From contig NZ_SOAN01000001.1 of the NCBI RefSeq assembly GCF_004364585.1, positions 62,001 to 126,000 of the forward strand: a stretch of DNA of 64,000 bases, in the 5' to 3' direction. The DNA comes from Nesterenkonia aurantiaca. Lineage in GTDB: Bacteria; Actinomycetota; Actinomycetes; Actinomycetales; Micrococcaceae. The number at the start of each line of letters is the position of its first letter. Positions within the stretch are counted from its first letter, which is position 1. The notes under the pieces were generated by a model. The model was not told the DNA's origin. It did no database searches and worked only from the letters and a program-made list of their open reading frames with translations. A program made the position numbers and the translations under genes. Shown piece after piece: positions 52,950 to 61,069 of the stretch.

Positions 52950-53008
52950 CGCCCACTTCGAAGAGTTCCGCAGCCGCCCGGATGCGGGCGCGTGCAGAGA
53001 AGTGGGCG
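52950..53008 (-). promoter_or_regulatory. Structured leader of the DUF3107-DEAD-box operon
   Basis: CGCCCACTTC (52950-52959) and GAAGTGGGCG (52999-53008) pair perfectly over 10 bases. Inside is a second stem CGCCCG/CGGGCG closed by a GATG loop (52975-52990). The element lies between the promoter at 53025 and the DUF3107 ribosome binding site. A leader hairpin before an RNA-helicase operon suggests RNA-level control. Confidence 0.6.
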
Positions 53009-53024
53009 GGTTTACCTGCGTTCG

Positions 53025-53030
53025 AGTCTA
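53025..53030 (-). promoter_or_regulatory. -10 box of the DUF3107-DEAD-box operon
   Basis: TAGACT on the minus strand just beyond the TetR stop codon, about 100 bases upstream of the DUF3107 start. No clear -35 box was seen. Confidence 0.4.
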
Positions 53031-53031
53031 C

Positions 53032-53682
53032 CTACCTTGCGCTGTCTGTGCTTTCAGACTCTTTCGGGAAGCCCGAGATTCCGCGCCAAGCCAAACGCGC
53101 GGTCAGCTGGGCGGAGACCTCACGGTCCGGGCGCTCGGAGAGCCGGCTCCAGTGCCGGGCTGCGGAGAGCGCCATGCCGATGAGGCCGTGGCCCAGCATC
53201 GTGGCCTCGGCCATCGGCTGTCCGGTGTCATCGGCGATGACCTCCGCGATCGCACCTGCCATGTCGTCGTGGAATCGCTCGAGCCGGTCTTCGACCTCTT
53301 CGTCGTTGTCCATGCCCGAGGTGAAGACCAGCCGGTAGGCCTCGTCCTTGCGGGAGATGAACTCATAGAAGGCCCCCATGGTGGCCTGCACCCGGTCCTT
53401 GTTGTTCTCACAGGTCGAGAGCGCCTGGGTGAGCTCATGCTCCAAGGCACCCAGATGGGTGTCCAGCAGCCCCAGGAACAGCTCGTGCTTGCCGGGGAAG
53501 TGCTGGTAGAGCACCGGTTTGGAGACCTGGGCCATCTCGGCGATGTCATCCATCGATGCGCCGTGATATCCCCGGGCCACGAAGACCTGCAGCGCGCACT
53601 CCAGCAGCTGGGTCCGGCGCTGTTCCCGGGGCAGCCGCTTGGCGCGCACGATGCCGGCGGGGTCTCTGGTGCTCTGACTCAT
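53032..53682 (-). CDS. TetR-family transcriptional regulator
   Basis: A 216-residue repressor type. The helix-turn-helix lies at about 35-70 (GASMDDIAEMAQVSKPVLYQ then HFPGKHELFLGLLD). The C-terminal domain is all-helical and carries a DUF-like ligand-binding fold. Its target is unknown. In other actinobacteria a TetR gene often precedes DUF3107 and the DEAD-box helicase in this order. Its stop is next to the promoter of that operon. Confidence 0.88.
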   Translation of the reverse strand: MSQSTRDPAGIVRAKRLPREQRRTQLLECALQVFVARGYHGASMDDIAEMAQVSKPVLYQHFPGKHELFLGLLDTHLGALEHELTQALSTCENNKDRVQATMGAFYEFISRKDEAYRLVFTSGMDNDEEVEDRLERFHDDMAGAIAEVIADDTGQPMAEATMLGHGLIGMALSAARHWSRLSERPDREVSAQLTARLAWRGISGFPKESESTDSAR

Positions 53683-53709
53683 GGGGACAGTCTATTCAGC
53701 GCCGGCGCC

Positions 53710-53779
53710 GAGGCCACCGGGAGAGCACCGCGGCAGAGGCCACCGGGACAGCGCCGTGGCCGATGCCACCGGGCCGGCG
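53710..53779. repeat. 26-base tandem repeat upstream of the TetR gene
   Basis: Nearly three units with period 26, beginning GAGGCCACCGGG at 53710, 53736 and (with one change) 53762. The region is between the TetR start and the permease stop. It is too short and spacer-free to be a CRISPR. Confidence 0.6.
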
Positions 53780-53780
53780 C

Positions 53781-54674
53781 TCAGCCCTTCTCCGCTCCGG
53801 CGTTCGCCCCCTGGGTGAAATAGCGCTGGAACACGATGAACACCAGCGCCGTCGGGATGGTCATCAGCAGCGCCGCCGCCATGGCCACCGGATATTGATT
53901 CCCCGAGCCCAGCCCTCCGGTGGTGAACCCGGCGACGCCGCGGGTCAGCGTGTAGAGGGCCGGGTCGTTGGTGGCCACGATGAAGTGTCCCAGCTCGTTC
54001 CAGGACCCCTGGAAGGACAGGATGGTCAGGGTGATCAGCGCCGGCTTGGCCATCGGCAGCACCACCGACCAGAAGGTCCTGAAGGTGCTGGCCCCGTCGA
54101 TCCGGGCCGCCTCCTCCACCGATTCCGGGATGGTCTCGAAGAACTGCTTCATGATGAAGATGCCCGCGGCGTCGATCATCAGCGGCACGATCAGCGCCGG
54201 GTAGGTGTTGTAGATCCCGATGTAGTTCAGGATCAGGAACTTCGGGATCAGCAGCACGATCCCGGGGACTGCCATGACCGCGAGCAGACCGGTGAACAGC
54301 GCGATCCGTCCGGTGAACTTCAGCCGGGCCAGCGCGTAGCCGGCGAGGGAGCAGAAGAACACCCGCCCGACGGTGACGCAGAGCGTGACGATCACACTGT
54401 TGGTGAACCAGGTCGGATAGTTGGAGCTGAACAGCGTCTCCCACGCCCCGGTGGTGAAGGGGTCGGGGGTCAGCGAGAGCGCGTTGCCGGTCGCATCCGG
54501 GTCGGTCTTGAACGACGTGACCAGCTGGATGATGAAGGGATAGATGTAGAGCAGCGCGAAGAAGATCAGCATCCCGTAGAACCAGAACTTCTTCACCCGC
54601 GAGGGCCTGCCCTCCCCCACCGCGGCCACCACTGGCCTGATCGGGGCGCGGTCGTCTTTGCTGGGTGCACTCAT
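53781..54674 (-). CDS. Sugar ABC transporter permease (MalG-like)
   Basis: A 297-residue permease of the MalG/CUT1 group with six helices (FWFYGMLIFFALLYIYPFII first). The coupling loop is VEEAARIDGASTFRTFWSVV, with the usual Pro after it. The C-terminus ends QRYFTQGANAGAEKG, typical of MalG proteins. It overlaps the MalF-like gene by ATGA. Last gene of the importer operon. Confidence 0.93.
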   Translation of the reverse strand: MSAPSKDDRAPIRPVVAAVGEGRPSRVKKFWFYGMLIFFALLYIYPFIIQLVTSFKTDPDATGNALSLTPDPFTTGAWETLFSSNYPTWFTNSVIVTLCVTVGRVFFCSLAGYALARLKFTGRIALFTGLLAVMAVPGIVLLIPKFLILNYIGIYNTYPALIVPLMIDAAGIFIMKQFFETIPESVEEAARIDGASTFRTFWSVVLPMAKPALITLTILSFQGSWNELGHFIVATNDPALYTLTRGVAGFTTGGLGSGNQYPVAMAAALLMTIPTALVFIVFQRYFTQGANAGAEKG

Positions 54675-55795
54675 GAGCTCTGCGCCTTTCGCTGGGTCTC
54701 TTCGACGATCACTGGGGTCGGGCGCCTGCGCTGCCGCCGTCTCACGCCGCGATCGGCGCGCTTCTGGGCTGAGGCGTCCTTATCGCGCATCAGCCAGCGC
54801 TGGGTCGTGGTCAGGATGAAGATGATCGCGAAGAGGATGAACGCGATGGCCGCGCCCTGGCCCCAGTCACCATTGGTGAAGGCCGCCTGGTAGGACAGAT
54901 ACGCCGGGGTCAGGGTGGTCTTGGCGGGCCCGCCCTGAGTCATGACATACATCTGATCGAAGACCTGCCAGGTCCCGATGAAGCCCAGGGTCACCACCAG
55001 CAGGATGGTCGGGCGCAGGTGCGGGACCGTGACGTTCATGAAGCGCTGCCACTTATTGGCGCCGTCGACCATCGCCGCCTCCTCGACCTCCACCGGCAGG
55101 TCCTGCAGACCCGCGAGGAAGAGCAGCATGAAGGTCCCGGCGGTGGTCCAGATGACCTGCATCATGATCGCGCTCAGCGCCACCGATGGCCCGGAGAACC
55201 ACTCCCAGAAGGAGAGCCCCATGACGGAGGGCTCGGTCATCCAGGAGGGCGGGCTGGCCAGGCTCCACAACCCGACGGCGTCGCCGAAGATGTGGATCAG
55301 GCCGCGAGAGTCCTGGAACCAGTTGGGGCCGTTGACCCCGAACCAGCCCAGCACGTTGTTGATCGCCCCGCTGCCGGCGAAGAGGAACAGGAACAGCAGC
55401 GAGATGGCGACCGAGGAGACCACCGAGGGGAAGTAGAAGGCGGTGCGGAAGAACGTGCGGCCCTTCAGGAACCGGTTGTTCAGCAGCACCGCGAGGCTCA
55501 GCGCCAGGATGGTCTGCAGCGGCACGACGCCCAGGACGTAGTAGAAGGTGTTGCGGAAGGAGATCATCAGGTCCTGGCGGGCGAGCCCGGGATCCGCCAG
55601 CAGCGCGTTGTAGTTCTCCGTGCCGATGAAGTTCACATCACGCGAGATGGGGCTGCCGCTGCCGCTCCAGTCGCTGAGCGAGACCCACAGCGCCATGCCG
55701 ATCGGCGCGACGAGGAACACGCCCAGCACCAGGATCGCCGGGCTGACGAAGAGCCACCCCGCGCCCTGTTGGCGCTGTGGGTCTCGAGACTTCAC
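54671..55795 (-). CDS. Sugar ABC transporter permease (MalF-like)
   Basis: A 374-residue CUT1 permease. The first helix is GWLFVSPAILVLGVFLVAPI. An EAA loop near 236-255 reads VEVEEAAMVDGANKWQRFM, followed by VPHLRPTILLVVTLGFIG. The basic, Arg-rich C-terminus (about 345-374) is unusual for the family. The cluster has no ATPase gene, so a shared MsiK-type ATPase is expected elsewhere. It overlaps the binding-protein gene by ATGA. Confidence 0.92.
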   Translation of the reverse strand: MKSRDPQRQQGAGWLFVSPAILVLGVFLVAPIGMALWVSLSDWSGSGSPISRDVNFIGTENYNALLADPGLARQDLMISFRNTFYYVLGVVPLQTILALSLAVLLNNRFLKGRTFFRTAFYFPSVVSSVAISLLFLFLFAGSGAINNVLGWFGVNGPNWFQDSRGLIHIFGDAVGLWSLASPPSWMTEPSVMGLSFWEWFSGPSVALSAIMMQVIWTTAGTFMLLFLAGLQDLPVEVEEAAMVDGANKWQRFMNVTVPHLRPTILLVVTLGFIGTWQVFDQMYVMTQGGPAKTTLTPAYLSYQAAFTNGDWGQGAAIAFILFAIIFILTTTQRWLMRDKDASAQKRADRGVRRRQRRRPTPVIVEETQRKAQSS

Positions 55796-57051
55796 TGCTC
55801 CAGCACCGCCGAGGCGTTGGAGTCGAAGCTCTCCATCATCTGCTGCAGGTCTGCGGTGGCGATGCCCTCGAGCTGCGAGTTCAGATCCGCCACCACCTGG
55901 GTCATGTCCGGGGCGTTGACGGGGCCGCGGCCGTAGTCGCCGCCGGCGATGAACGGTGCGTCCTCGGGGAAGGCCGAGGAATAGTCCTCGGTCGCGGCCT
56001 GGCGCGAGGGCATCACGCCGAAGGCCTCCGCGAACTCAAGCTGCTGCTCAGGAGTGGAGAGGTGGTTCACCAGGTCGACGGCCTGGGTCTGCGCCTCGGA
56101 GTCGGCGGCGATGCCCCAGCACTGGCTGAACAGCAGGGTGCCCGGTCCTGCCGAGCCCTCGGGGAGCTCGGCGACGGTGTAGTCGACGTCCGGGTAGTCA
56201 TTGCTCATGGCGCCGCGGATCCAGTTGCCCTCGATGGTCATGGCGGCGCGCTCGGTGCCGAAAGCCTCCCCGCCCCAGCCGGCGTCGACGTCCCCGGCAT
56301 AGGCGAAGCTGCCCTCGGCGATGTTCTCCTTGGCGTATTCCAGACCTGCCAGGACCTCCTCGCTGGTGCCGGTGGGCTCGGTGGCGTCTTCGTTGAGCCA
56401 CCAGCCGCCGTTGCCGACCACGAAGGCGCCGACCCGATCCACGCCGGGAGAGAAGACCAGACCGGTGGTGTCGCCCTCGGTGAGGGTCTCGGCGACCTCG
56501 GCGAGCTCCTCGTAGGTGGTGGGGATGTCCTCGTCGGTCAGACCCGCGGCCTCCCACTTCTCGGTGTTGATCTGCAGCCCGAGGGTGGAGAAGTCCTTGG
56601 GCGCACACCACTGGGTGTCCTCATAGGTGAACGCCTCCTGCAGGGCGGGGAAGTAGTCCTCGTTGTCCTGCGCCTCGTAGGCGTGGAGGTTGCCGTCCGA
56701 GGCCTGCTGCGCGACCTGGGCCGCGTCGAGGTAGAAGATGTCCGGCGGGTTGCCGCCGGCGAAGCCCTGGGCCAGCTCCTGGTTCATGTCGGCGGCCACT
56801 CGGACCTCCACCTCGTTGCCCGAGGCCTCGGCCCACTCTGCCGCCGCCTCTTCCACCGCGGCGGTCTCCGCCTCACCGGAGGAGGCGATCAGCATCACCA
56901 GGCTGGCTTCGCCCTCGGCGGAGGTGGCCTCCTCGGCGTCGCCGCCGGCGTCCTGATCCTCGAAGCCGTCACCGCCGCATGCGGTGAGCGCGAGGATGCT
57001 GGCGAGTCCCACCGCGAAGGGGGCGGCGAGGCGGTTCTTCTGGTTCTTCAT
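55792..57051 (-). CDS. Sugar ABC transporter substrate-binding lipoprotein
   Basis: A 419-residue exported lipoprotein. The lipobox is LALTACGGD (Cys25), followed by an Asp/Glu/Ala-rich linker. The periplasmic-type fold (SBP_bac_1) has LAQGFAGGNPPDIFYLD and a central MTIEGNWIRGAM. This is the CUT1 group that binds oligosaccharides. The divergent debranching enzyme suggests a maltodextrin-like ligand. It overlaps lacI by ATGA. Confidence 0.92.
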   Translation of the reverse strand: MKNQKNRLAAPFAVGLASILALTACGGDGFEDQDAGGDAEEATSAEGEASLVMLIASSGEAETAAVEEAAAEWAEASGNEVEVRVAADMNQELAQGFAGGNPPDIFYLDAAQVAQQASDGNLHAYEAQDNEDYFPALQEAFTYEDTQWCAPKDFSTLGLQINTEKWEAAGLTDEDIPTTYEELAEVAETLTEGDTTGLVFSPGVDRVGAFVVGNGGWWLNEDATEPTGTSEEVLAGLEYAKENIAEGSFAYAGDVDAGWGGEAFGTERAAMTIEGNWIRGAMSNDYPDVDYTVAELPEGSAGPGTLLFSQCWGIAADSEAQTQAVDLVNHLSTPEQQLEFAEAFGVMPSRQAATEDYSSAFPEDAPFIAGGDYGRGPVNAPDMTQVVADLNSQLEGIATADLQQMMESFDSNASAVLEQ

Positions 57052-58088
57052 GGCGTGCCTTTCATTGATGTGGTGACGGTACTGGCACCAACAGTGAGGG
57101 TCGGGAGGAACAGTGCGCCCTGGGTCGGAGCGGGGGCGCCGGCAAGCTGGTCGTGCACGACTGTCAGCAGGTGTTCGGCGATCTCATCCAGCGGCTGGAC
57201 CAGGGTCGAGATGTCGTGCAGCTGGGCCGTGGCCGAGCCGTCGAACCCGGTGATGCCGATATCGCGTCCAGGCCGCCAGCCTCGCGCCAGGGCTGCCTGC
57301 TGGACCCCAAGGGCAAGCACGTCAGAGGCGCAGACCACGGCGTCCCCGACCGCAAGGCCATCCAGCAGCCGCTCTGCGGCGCTGATCGCCTGGCTCAGCG
57401 ACTGCGGGGCAGCCGCCTCCGGACCCAGGGCCAGGCCGTGCTGCTCGACCCCTGCGAGCCAGCCGAGCCGGCGGTCGTCACCGACCGCGGAGCCGGCGGG
57501 CCAGCCCAGGAAGCCCACGGTGCGGAACCCGGTCTCGGCCAGGTGCGCGACGGCGGCGCTGGTGCCGGCGGAACCGTCGACGTCGGCCCACCACACTCGA
57601 GAGGAGTCGTCATAGATGCGCCCGAAGGAGGCATAGGGGATCCCGGCCTGTTCCAACCAGTCGGGGCGCGGATCGGCCGGATGGGTGTCGGTGAGCACGA
57701 AGGCGTCGACCAGGCGTCGCCGGACCATGTCCTGGTAGCCGCTGAGCATCGGGAACGCCTCTCGCGAGGCGAAGGGCACCATATGGCAGGCGTGGCCCGG
57801 GGCGGCGAGGGTCAGCGCGGTGAGGAAGGGCAGGGCCACTTCGCTCGGGGTGCCCGTGACCGCGTTGAGCTCGGTGCCCACCGCGCCCGCCCGCTGGTGC
57901 CGCAGTGTGCGGGCGGCGCTGGAGGGACGGTAGTTCAGCTCCTCGACGACCTGGAGCACCCTCGAGAGAGTATCGGGACTGACCCGTTCGGGGCTGTTGA
58001 TCGCATTGCTCACGGTCTGGCGCGAGACTCCCGCGGCTCGCGCGACATCGACGATCGTGGCGCGTGCCGGGTGGGGCATGTTCAACAT
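57048..58088 (-). CDS. LacI-family transcriptional regulator
   Basis: A 346-residue repressor: helix-turn-helix at about 9-30 (ATIVDVARAAGVSRQTVSNA), a hinge RPSSAARTLRHQ, then a periplasmic-binding-like effector domain. The downstream importer genes are coupled by ATGA, so it controls its own operon. The likely operator is the pair of overlapping palindromes at 58138-58155, placed between it and the debranching gene. AAGGTG precedes the ATG at 58088. Confidence 0.93.
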   Translation of the reverse strand: MLNMPHPARATIVDVARAAGVSRQTVSNAINSPERVSPDTLSRVLQVVEELNYRPSSAARTLRHQRAGAVGTELNAVTGTPSEVALPFLTALTLAAPGHACHMVPFASREAFPMLSGYQDMVRRRLVDAFVLTDTHPADPRPDWLEQAGIPYASFGRIYDDSSRVWWADVDGSAGTSAAVAHLAETGFRTVGFLGWPAGSAVGDDRRLGWLAGVEQHGLALGPEAAAPQSLSQAISAAERLLDGLAVGDAVVCASDVLALGVQQAALARGWRPGRDIGITGFDGSATAQLHDISTLVQPLDEIAEHLLTVVHDQLAGAPAPTQGALFLPTLTVGASTVTTSMKGTP

Positions 58089-58137
58089 CAGCTCACCTTG
58101 ATTCTTGATCTTCAGGTCGATGTGGGTAGCATTAGAT

Positions 58138-58155
58138 CGTTCATTTGAACGTTCA
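58138..58155. promoter_or_regulatory. Overlapping LacI-type operators
   Basis: CGTTCATTTGAACG (58138-58151, arms CGTTCA/TGAACG) overlaps TGAACGTTCA (58146-58155). TGAACGTTCA has the central CG typical of LacI-family sites. The sites lie 50 bases before the lacI start and 71 bases before the debranching start, near CATAAT (-10-like) at 58154 and 58171. Confidence 0.7.
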
Positions 58156-58225
58156 TAATGTGTCCCAAGTCATAATGGACCGGCGGCGATCGCCTGTCAA
58201 GACGAAGCAAAGATCTGGAGCTCTC

Positions 58226-60124
58226 ATGTCCGAACAGCAACCCTGGCTGCACGATCTGGAGATCGCCGTGAACGGCCCGGCGACGGCACTGAGCACCAGA
58301 TCAGGCCAGATGGGCGACGGAGCCACCGGATGGATCGTCGATGACCGGCGGATCCTGCGCAGCCTGCATGCCAGCCTCTCGGACCAGGACACGGTGCCGG
58401 TCGCGGCCTCGAGCTCCGGGCCCACCTCACACTTCTGGGGCGCGGCTCGGCACCTGGGAGATCCCGGAGCCGACCCGACCGTGGATGTGCACCAGAAGAC
58501 CCACGTCGGGCTGCATGAGCTGCTCGTGGAGATCACGGTCAGCTCCCGCGCCTCGGAGCCGGTCGTCACCGACCTGCTGGTGACCGTGGGCGCCGACGGC
58601 ATCGACCTCTCCGAGGTCAAGGGCGGTCAGATCACCGGCACCGCACCCTCGATCCGGCTGGAGGAGCAGGTCTTCTGGCAGGATGCACGCCACCGCACCA
58701 CCGTGCACCCGAGCCCCGCACCGCAGGCGGTGGAGCAGCTGGATCCGAGCCGCCTCCGGCAGACCTGGCCGCTGCGGCTGAACCCTGGGCAGAGCACCAC
58801 CGTGAGCCTGCGCTTCGAGGCGATCCGGACCCGCGCCAGCGCCCACGACGCGGACTCCGGAGCCGCGGCCTGTGACTGGGACGGTCTCGAGGTGACCGGC
58901 GACGACGCCTGGCGGGATCTGGTCCAGACCAACCTCACCGACCTGAAGCACCTGCTGCAGAAGGATCCAGAGGCCCCGGAGGACGTCTACGCCGCCGCCG
59001 GCACCCCCTGGTACCTGACCCTCTTCGGGCGCGACTCGATCTGGGCGGCCCGCATGATGCTGCCCTACAGCCCGGGACTCGCCCGCGGCACGCTGCGGAC
59101 GCTGGCGCGACGCCAAGCACGCTCGGCCGACCCGGCCACGGCCGCCGAGCCCGGCAAGATGCTCCATGAGGTGCGGCGGGAGATCTACGCCCACGGAGAG
59201 ATGGAGCTCCCCACGGTCTATTACGGCACGGTCGACGCGACGCCGCTGTGGATCGTGCTGCTGCACGAGGCCTGGGAATCCGGGCTCGACCTCGGCGAGG
59301 TCCGCGAGCTGCTGCCGACCCTGCACGCGGCCCTGGACTGGCAGGCCGAGGCGGTGGACGCCTCCAGCGACGGGTTCCTGCGCTATGTGGATCACAGCGG
59401 CAAGGGACTGAGCAACCAGGGCTGGAAGGACTCCGGCGACTCGATGCGCCGGGCCGACGGCTCCATCGCCCCGGCGCCCATCGCCCTGCTGGAGGCCCAG
59501 GCCTATGCGGTCCAGGCCGCCCATGGCGCAGCCGAGCTGCTCGACGCCCTGGGCGAGGCTGGGACGCAGGACTGGAGGGCCTGGGGGCGGTCGCTGGCCC
59601 AGCGGGTGCGCGAGCGCTTCTGGGTCGAGCGCGACGGCGAGCGCTACCTCGCGATGGGTCTCGACGCCGTCGGAGATCCCATCGACGGAGTGGGAAGCAA
59701 CATGGGCCACGCGCTGGGCACCGGATTGCTGAGCGATCAGGAGGAGAAGCTGGTGGTCGAGCGGCTCACCCGCCCGGACATGCTGCGGCGCTTCGGCATC
59801 GGGACGCTCTCGGCGGAGAACCCCGCCTATAACCCCACCGGGTATCACACCGGCTCCGTATGGGTCCACGACACCGCCATCATCCTGCGCGGCATGGCGC
59901 AGGGCGGCTACTCCCGCGAGGCTGACCAGGTGTTCGACGCGCTGGTCCGGCTGAGCGCGCGCAGCCAGCACCGCTTCCCTGAGCTGATCGCCGGGGATCC
60001 CGTGGGGCAGGACCCGGTGCCCTATCCGGCGGCCTGCCGACCGCAGGCGTGGTCTGCCGCCAGCGCCGCGGTGCTGCTGCAGCACACCCATCGGCGCCAC
60101 ACCCGCCAGGACCTCGGAGGCTAG
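58226..60124 (+). CDS. Glycogen debranching-type amylo-alpha-1,6-glucosidase
   Basis: A 632-residue protein. Residues 10-220 match the glycogen-debranching N-terminal (GDE_N) beta-domain. Residues 250-620 form an alpha/alpha toroid hydrolase: LTLFGRDSIWAARMMLPYSP (GRDS motif), DATPLWIVLLHEAWE, GWKDSGDSMRRADG and GYHTGSVWVHDTAIILRGM. It should release terminal alpha-linked glucose in the cytoplasm from imported oligosaccharides; the exact linkage is unknown. GGAG before the ATG at 58226 sets the start. It is divergent from lacI and so probably co-regulated with the importer. Confidence 0.85.
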   Translation: MSEQQPWLHDLEIAVNGPATALSTRSGQMGDGATGWIVDDRRILRSLHASLSDQDTVPVAASSSGPTSHFWGAARHLGDPGADPTVDVHQKTHVGLHELLVEITVSSRASEPVVTDLLVTVGADGIDLSEVKGGQITGTAPSIRLEEQVFWQDARHRTTVHPSPAPQAVEQLDPSRLRQTWPLRLNPGQSTTVSLRFEAIRTRASAHDADSGAAACDWDGLEVTGDDAWRDLVQTNLTDLKHLLQKDPEAPEDVYAAAGTPWYLTLFGRDSIWAARMMLPYSPGLARGTLRTLARRQARSADPATAAEPGKMLHEVRREIYAHGEMELPTVYYGTVDATPLWIVLLHEAWESGLDLGEVRELLPTLHAALDWQAEAVDASSDGFLRYVDHSGKGLSNQGWKDSGDSMRRADGSIAPAPIALLEAQAYAVQAAHGAAELLDALGEAGTQDWRAWGRSLAQRVRERFWVERDGERYLAMGLDAVGDPIDGVGSNMGHALGTGLLSDQEEKLVVERLTRPDMLRRFGIGTLSAENPAYNPTGYHTGSVWVHDTAIILRGMAQGGYSREADQVFDALVRLSARSQHRFPELIAGDPVGQDPVPYPAACRPQAWSAASAAVLLQHTHRRHTRQDLGG

Positions 60125-60128
60125 CGGG

Positions 60129-60986
60129 CTAGCGGCGCGTGGGGCGGATCGGCTCGCTCCCGGTGGCCAGCGCACACAGCGCCTCCACCGTCTCCCAGGG
60201 GGTGGTGTTCTCCCCGATGAGATTGTCCTTGCCGGTCCCGTGGTAGTCCGAGGAGCCGGTGATGAGCAGGTCGTGGCGGGCCGCGAGCTCGCGAAGCACC
60301 TCGCGGCCGGACTCGGGGTTGTCCCGGTGGTAGACCTCCACGCCGGCCAGACCGGCGGCGACCATCTCCTCGAGCTGCTCCGCGCTGACCGTGCGACCGC
60401 GCGCCGAGGCCATGCCGTGGGCCAGCACCGGCACTCCCCCGGCCGCGCGCACCAGCCGGATCGCCGTCACCGGATGCATGTTGTCCTGACCGACGTAATA
60501 GGGCGAGGCCGCATGCAGCAGGTGATCGAAGGCCTCCTGCCGGTCCGCCACCGCGCCGATCCCGACCAGGGCGTCTGCCAGGTGGGGGCGCCCGACCGTG
60601 GCTCCCGCGCTGACATGCTGTTCCACGGTCTCCCAGGTCAGCGGGAAGTCCACCGAGAGTCGATCCGCGATCCGTCGAGCGCGGTGCAGCCGACCGTCAC
60701 GGGCCTGCGCGACCGCTGAGGCGAGTCCCGGGTGCTGCGGGTCATGGAGGTAGCTCAGCAGGTGGACGCTGATCCCGTTCTCGGTCAGCGTGGTGATCTC
60801 CATACCGGGCAGCAGAGTGATCCGGTGCTCCCGGGCGGCCGCGATCGCCGCGTCCCAGCCCGAGGTGGTGTCGTGATCAGTCAGCGCGAGCCCCTGCAGT
60901 CCGGCGGCCGCCGCGGCGGCGATCACCGCGGCGGGAGACTCGGTGCCGTCGGAGACGTGTGAATGGGTGTGCAGGTCCACGCTCAT
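60129..60986 (-). CDS. PHP-domain phosphoesterase (TrpH/RNase AM-like)
   Basis: A 285-residue metal-dependent phosphoesterase. HTHSHVSDG (His6, His8) at the N-terminus, ALTDHDTTSGW (Asp-His) and GMEITT are the PHP metal site. The C-terminal ITGSSDYHGTGK supplies further ligands. It is like YciV/TrpH enzymes, which hydrolyse 3',5'-nucleoside bisphosphate and short RNA 5' ends. The start at 60986 (MSVDLHTH) is the family start. It ends five bases from the debranching gene, which converges on it. Confidence 0.92.
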   Translation of the reverse strand: MSVDLHTHSHVSDGTESPAAVIAAAAAAGLQGLALTDHDTTSGWDAAIAAAREHRITLLPGMEITTLTENGISVHLLSYLHDPQHPGLASAVAQARDGRLHRARRIADRLSVDFPLTWETVEQHVSAGATVGRPHLADALVGIGAVADRQEAFDHLLHAASPYYVGQDNMHPVTAIRLVRAAGGVPVLAHGMASARGRTVSAEQLEEMVAAGLAGVEVYHRDNPESGREVLRELAARHDLLITGSSDYHGTGKDNLIGENTTPWETVEALCALATGSEPIRPTRR

Positions 60987-61056
60987 GGGCTCAAGCCTAC
61001 CGGCCAGCCCCCGGCAGGACCGGCGCCGCGCACCCGCCTCGGCGGACGGGCCCACC

Positions 61057-61062
61057 TAGACT
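61057..61062 (+). promoter_or_regulatory. -10 box for the aminopeptidase gene (leaderless)
   Basis: TAGACT ends 7 bases before the ATG at 61070. No ribosome binding site lies between. Confidence 0.5.
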
Positions 61063-61069
61063 GGATTCC

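Noticed and set aside
53710-53779. Possible CRISPR
   Set aside because: The 26-base units abut without unique spacers, and no cas genes are present. The 17-base repeats at 3934 fail for the same reason.
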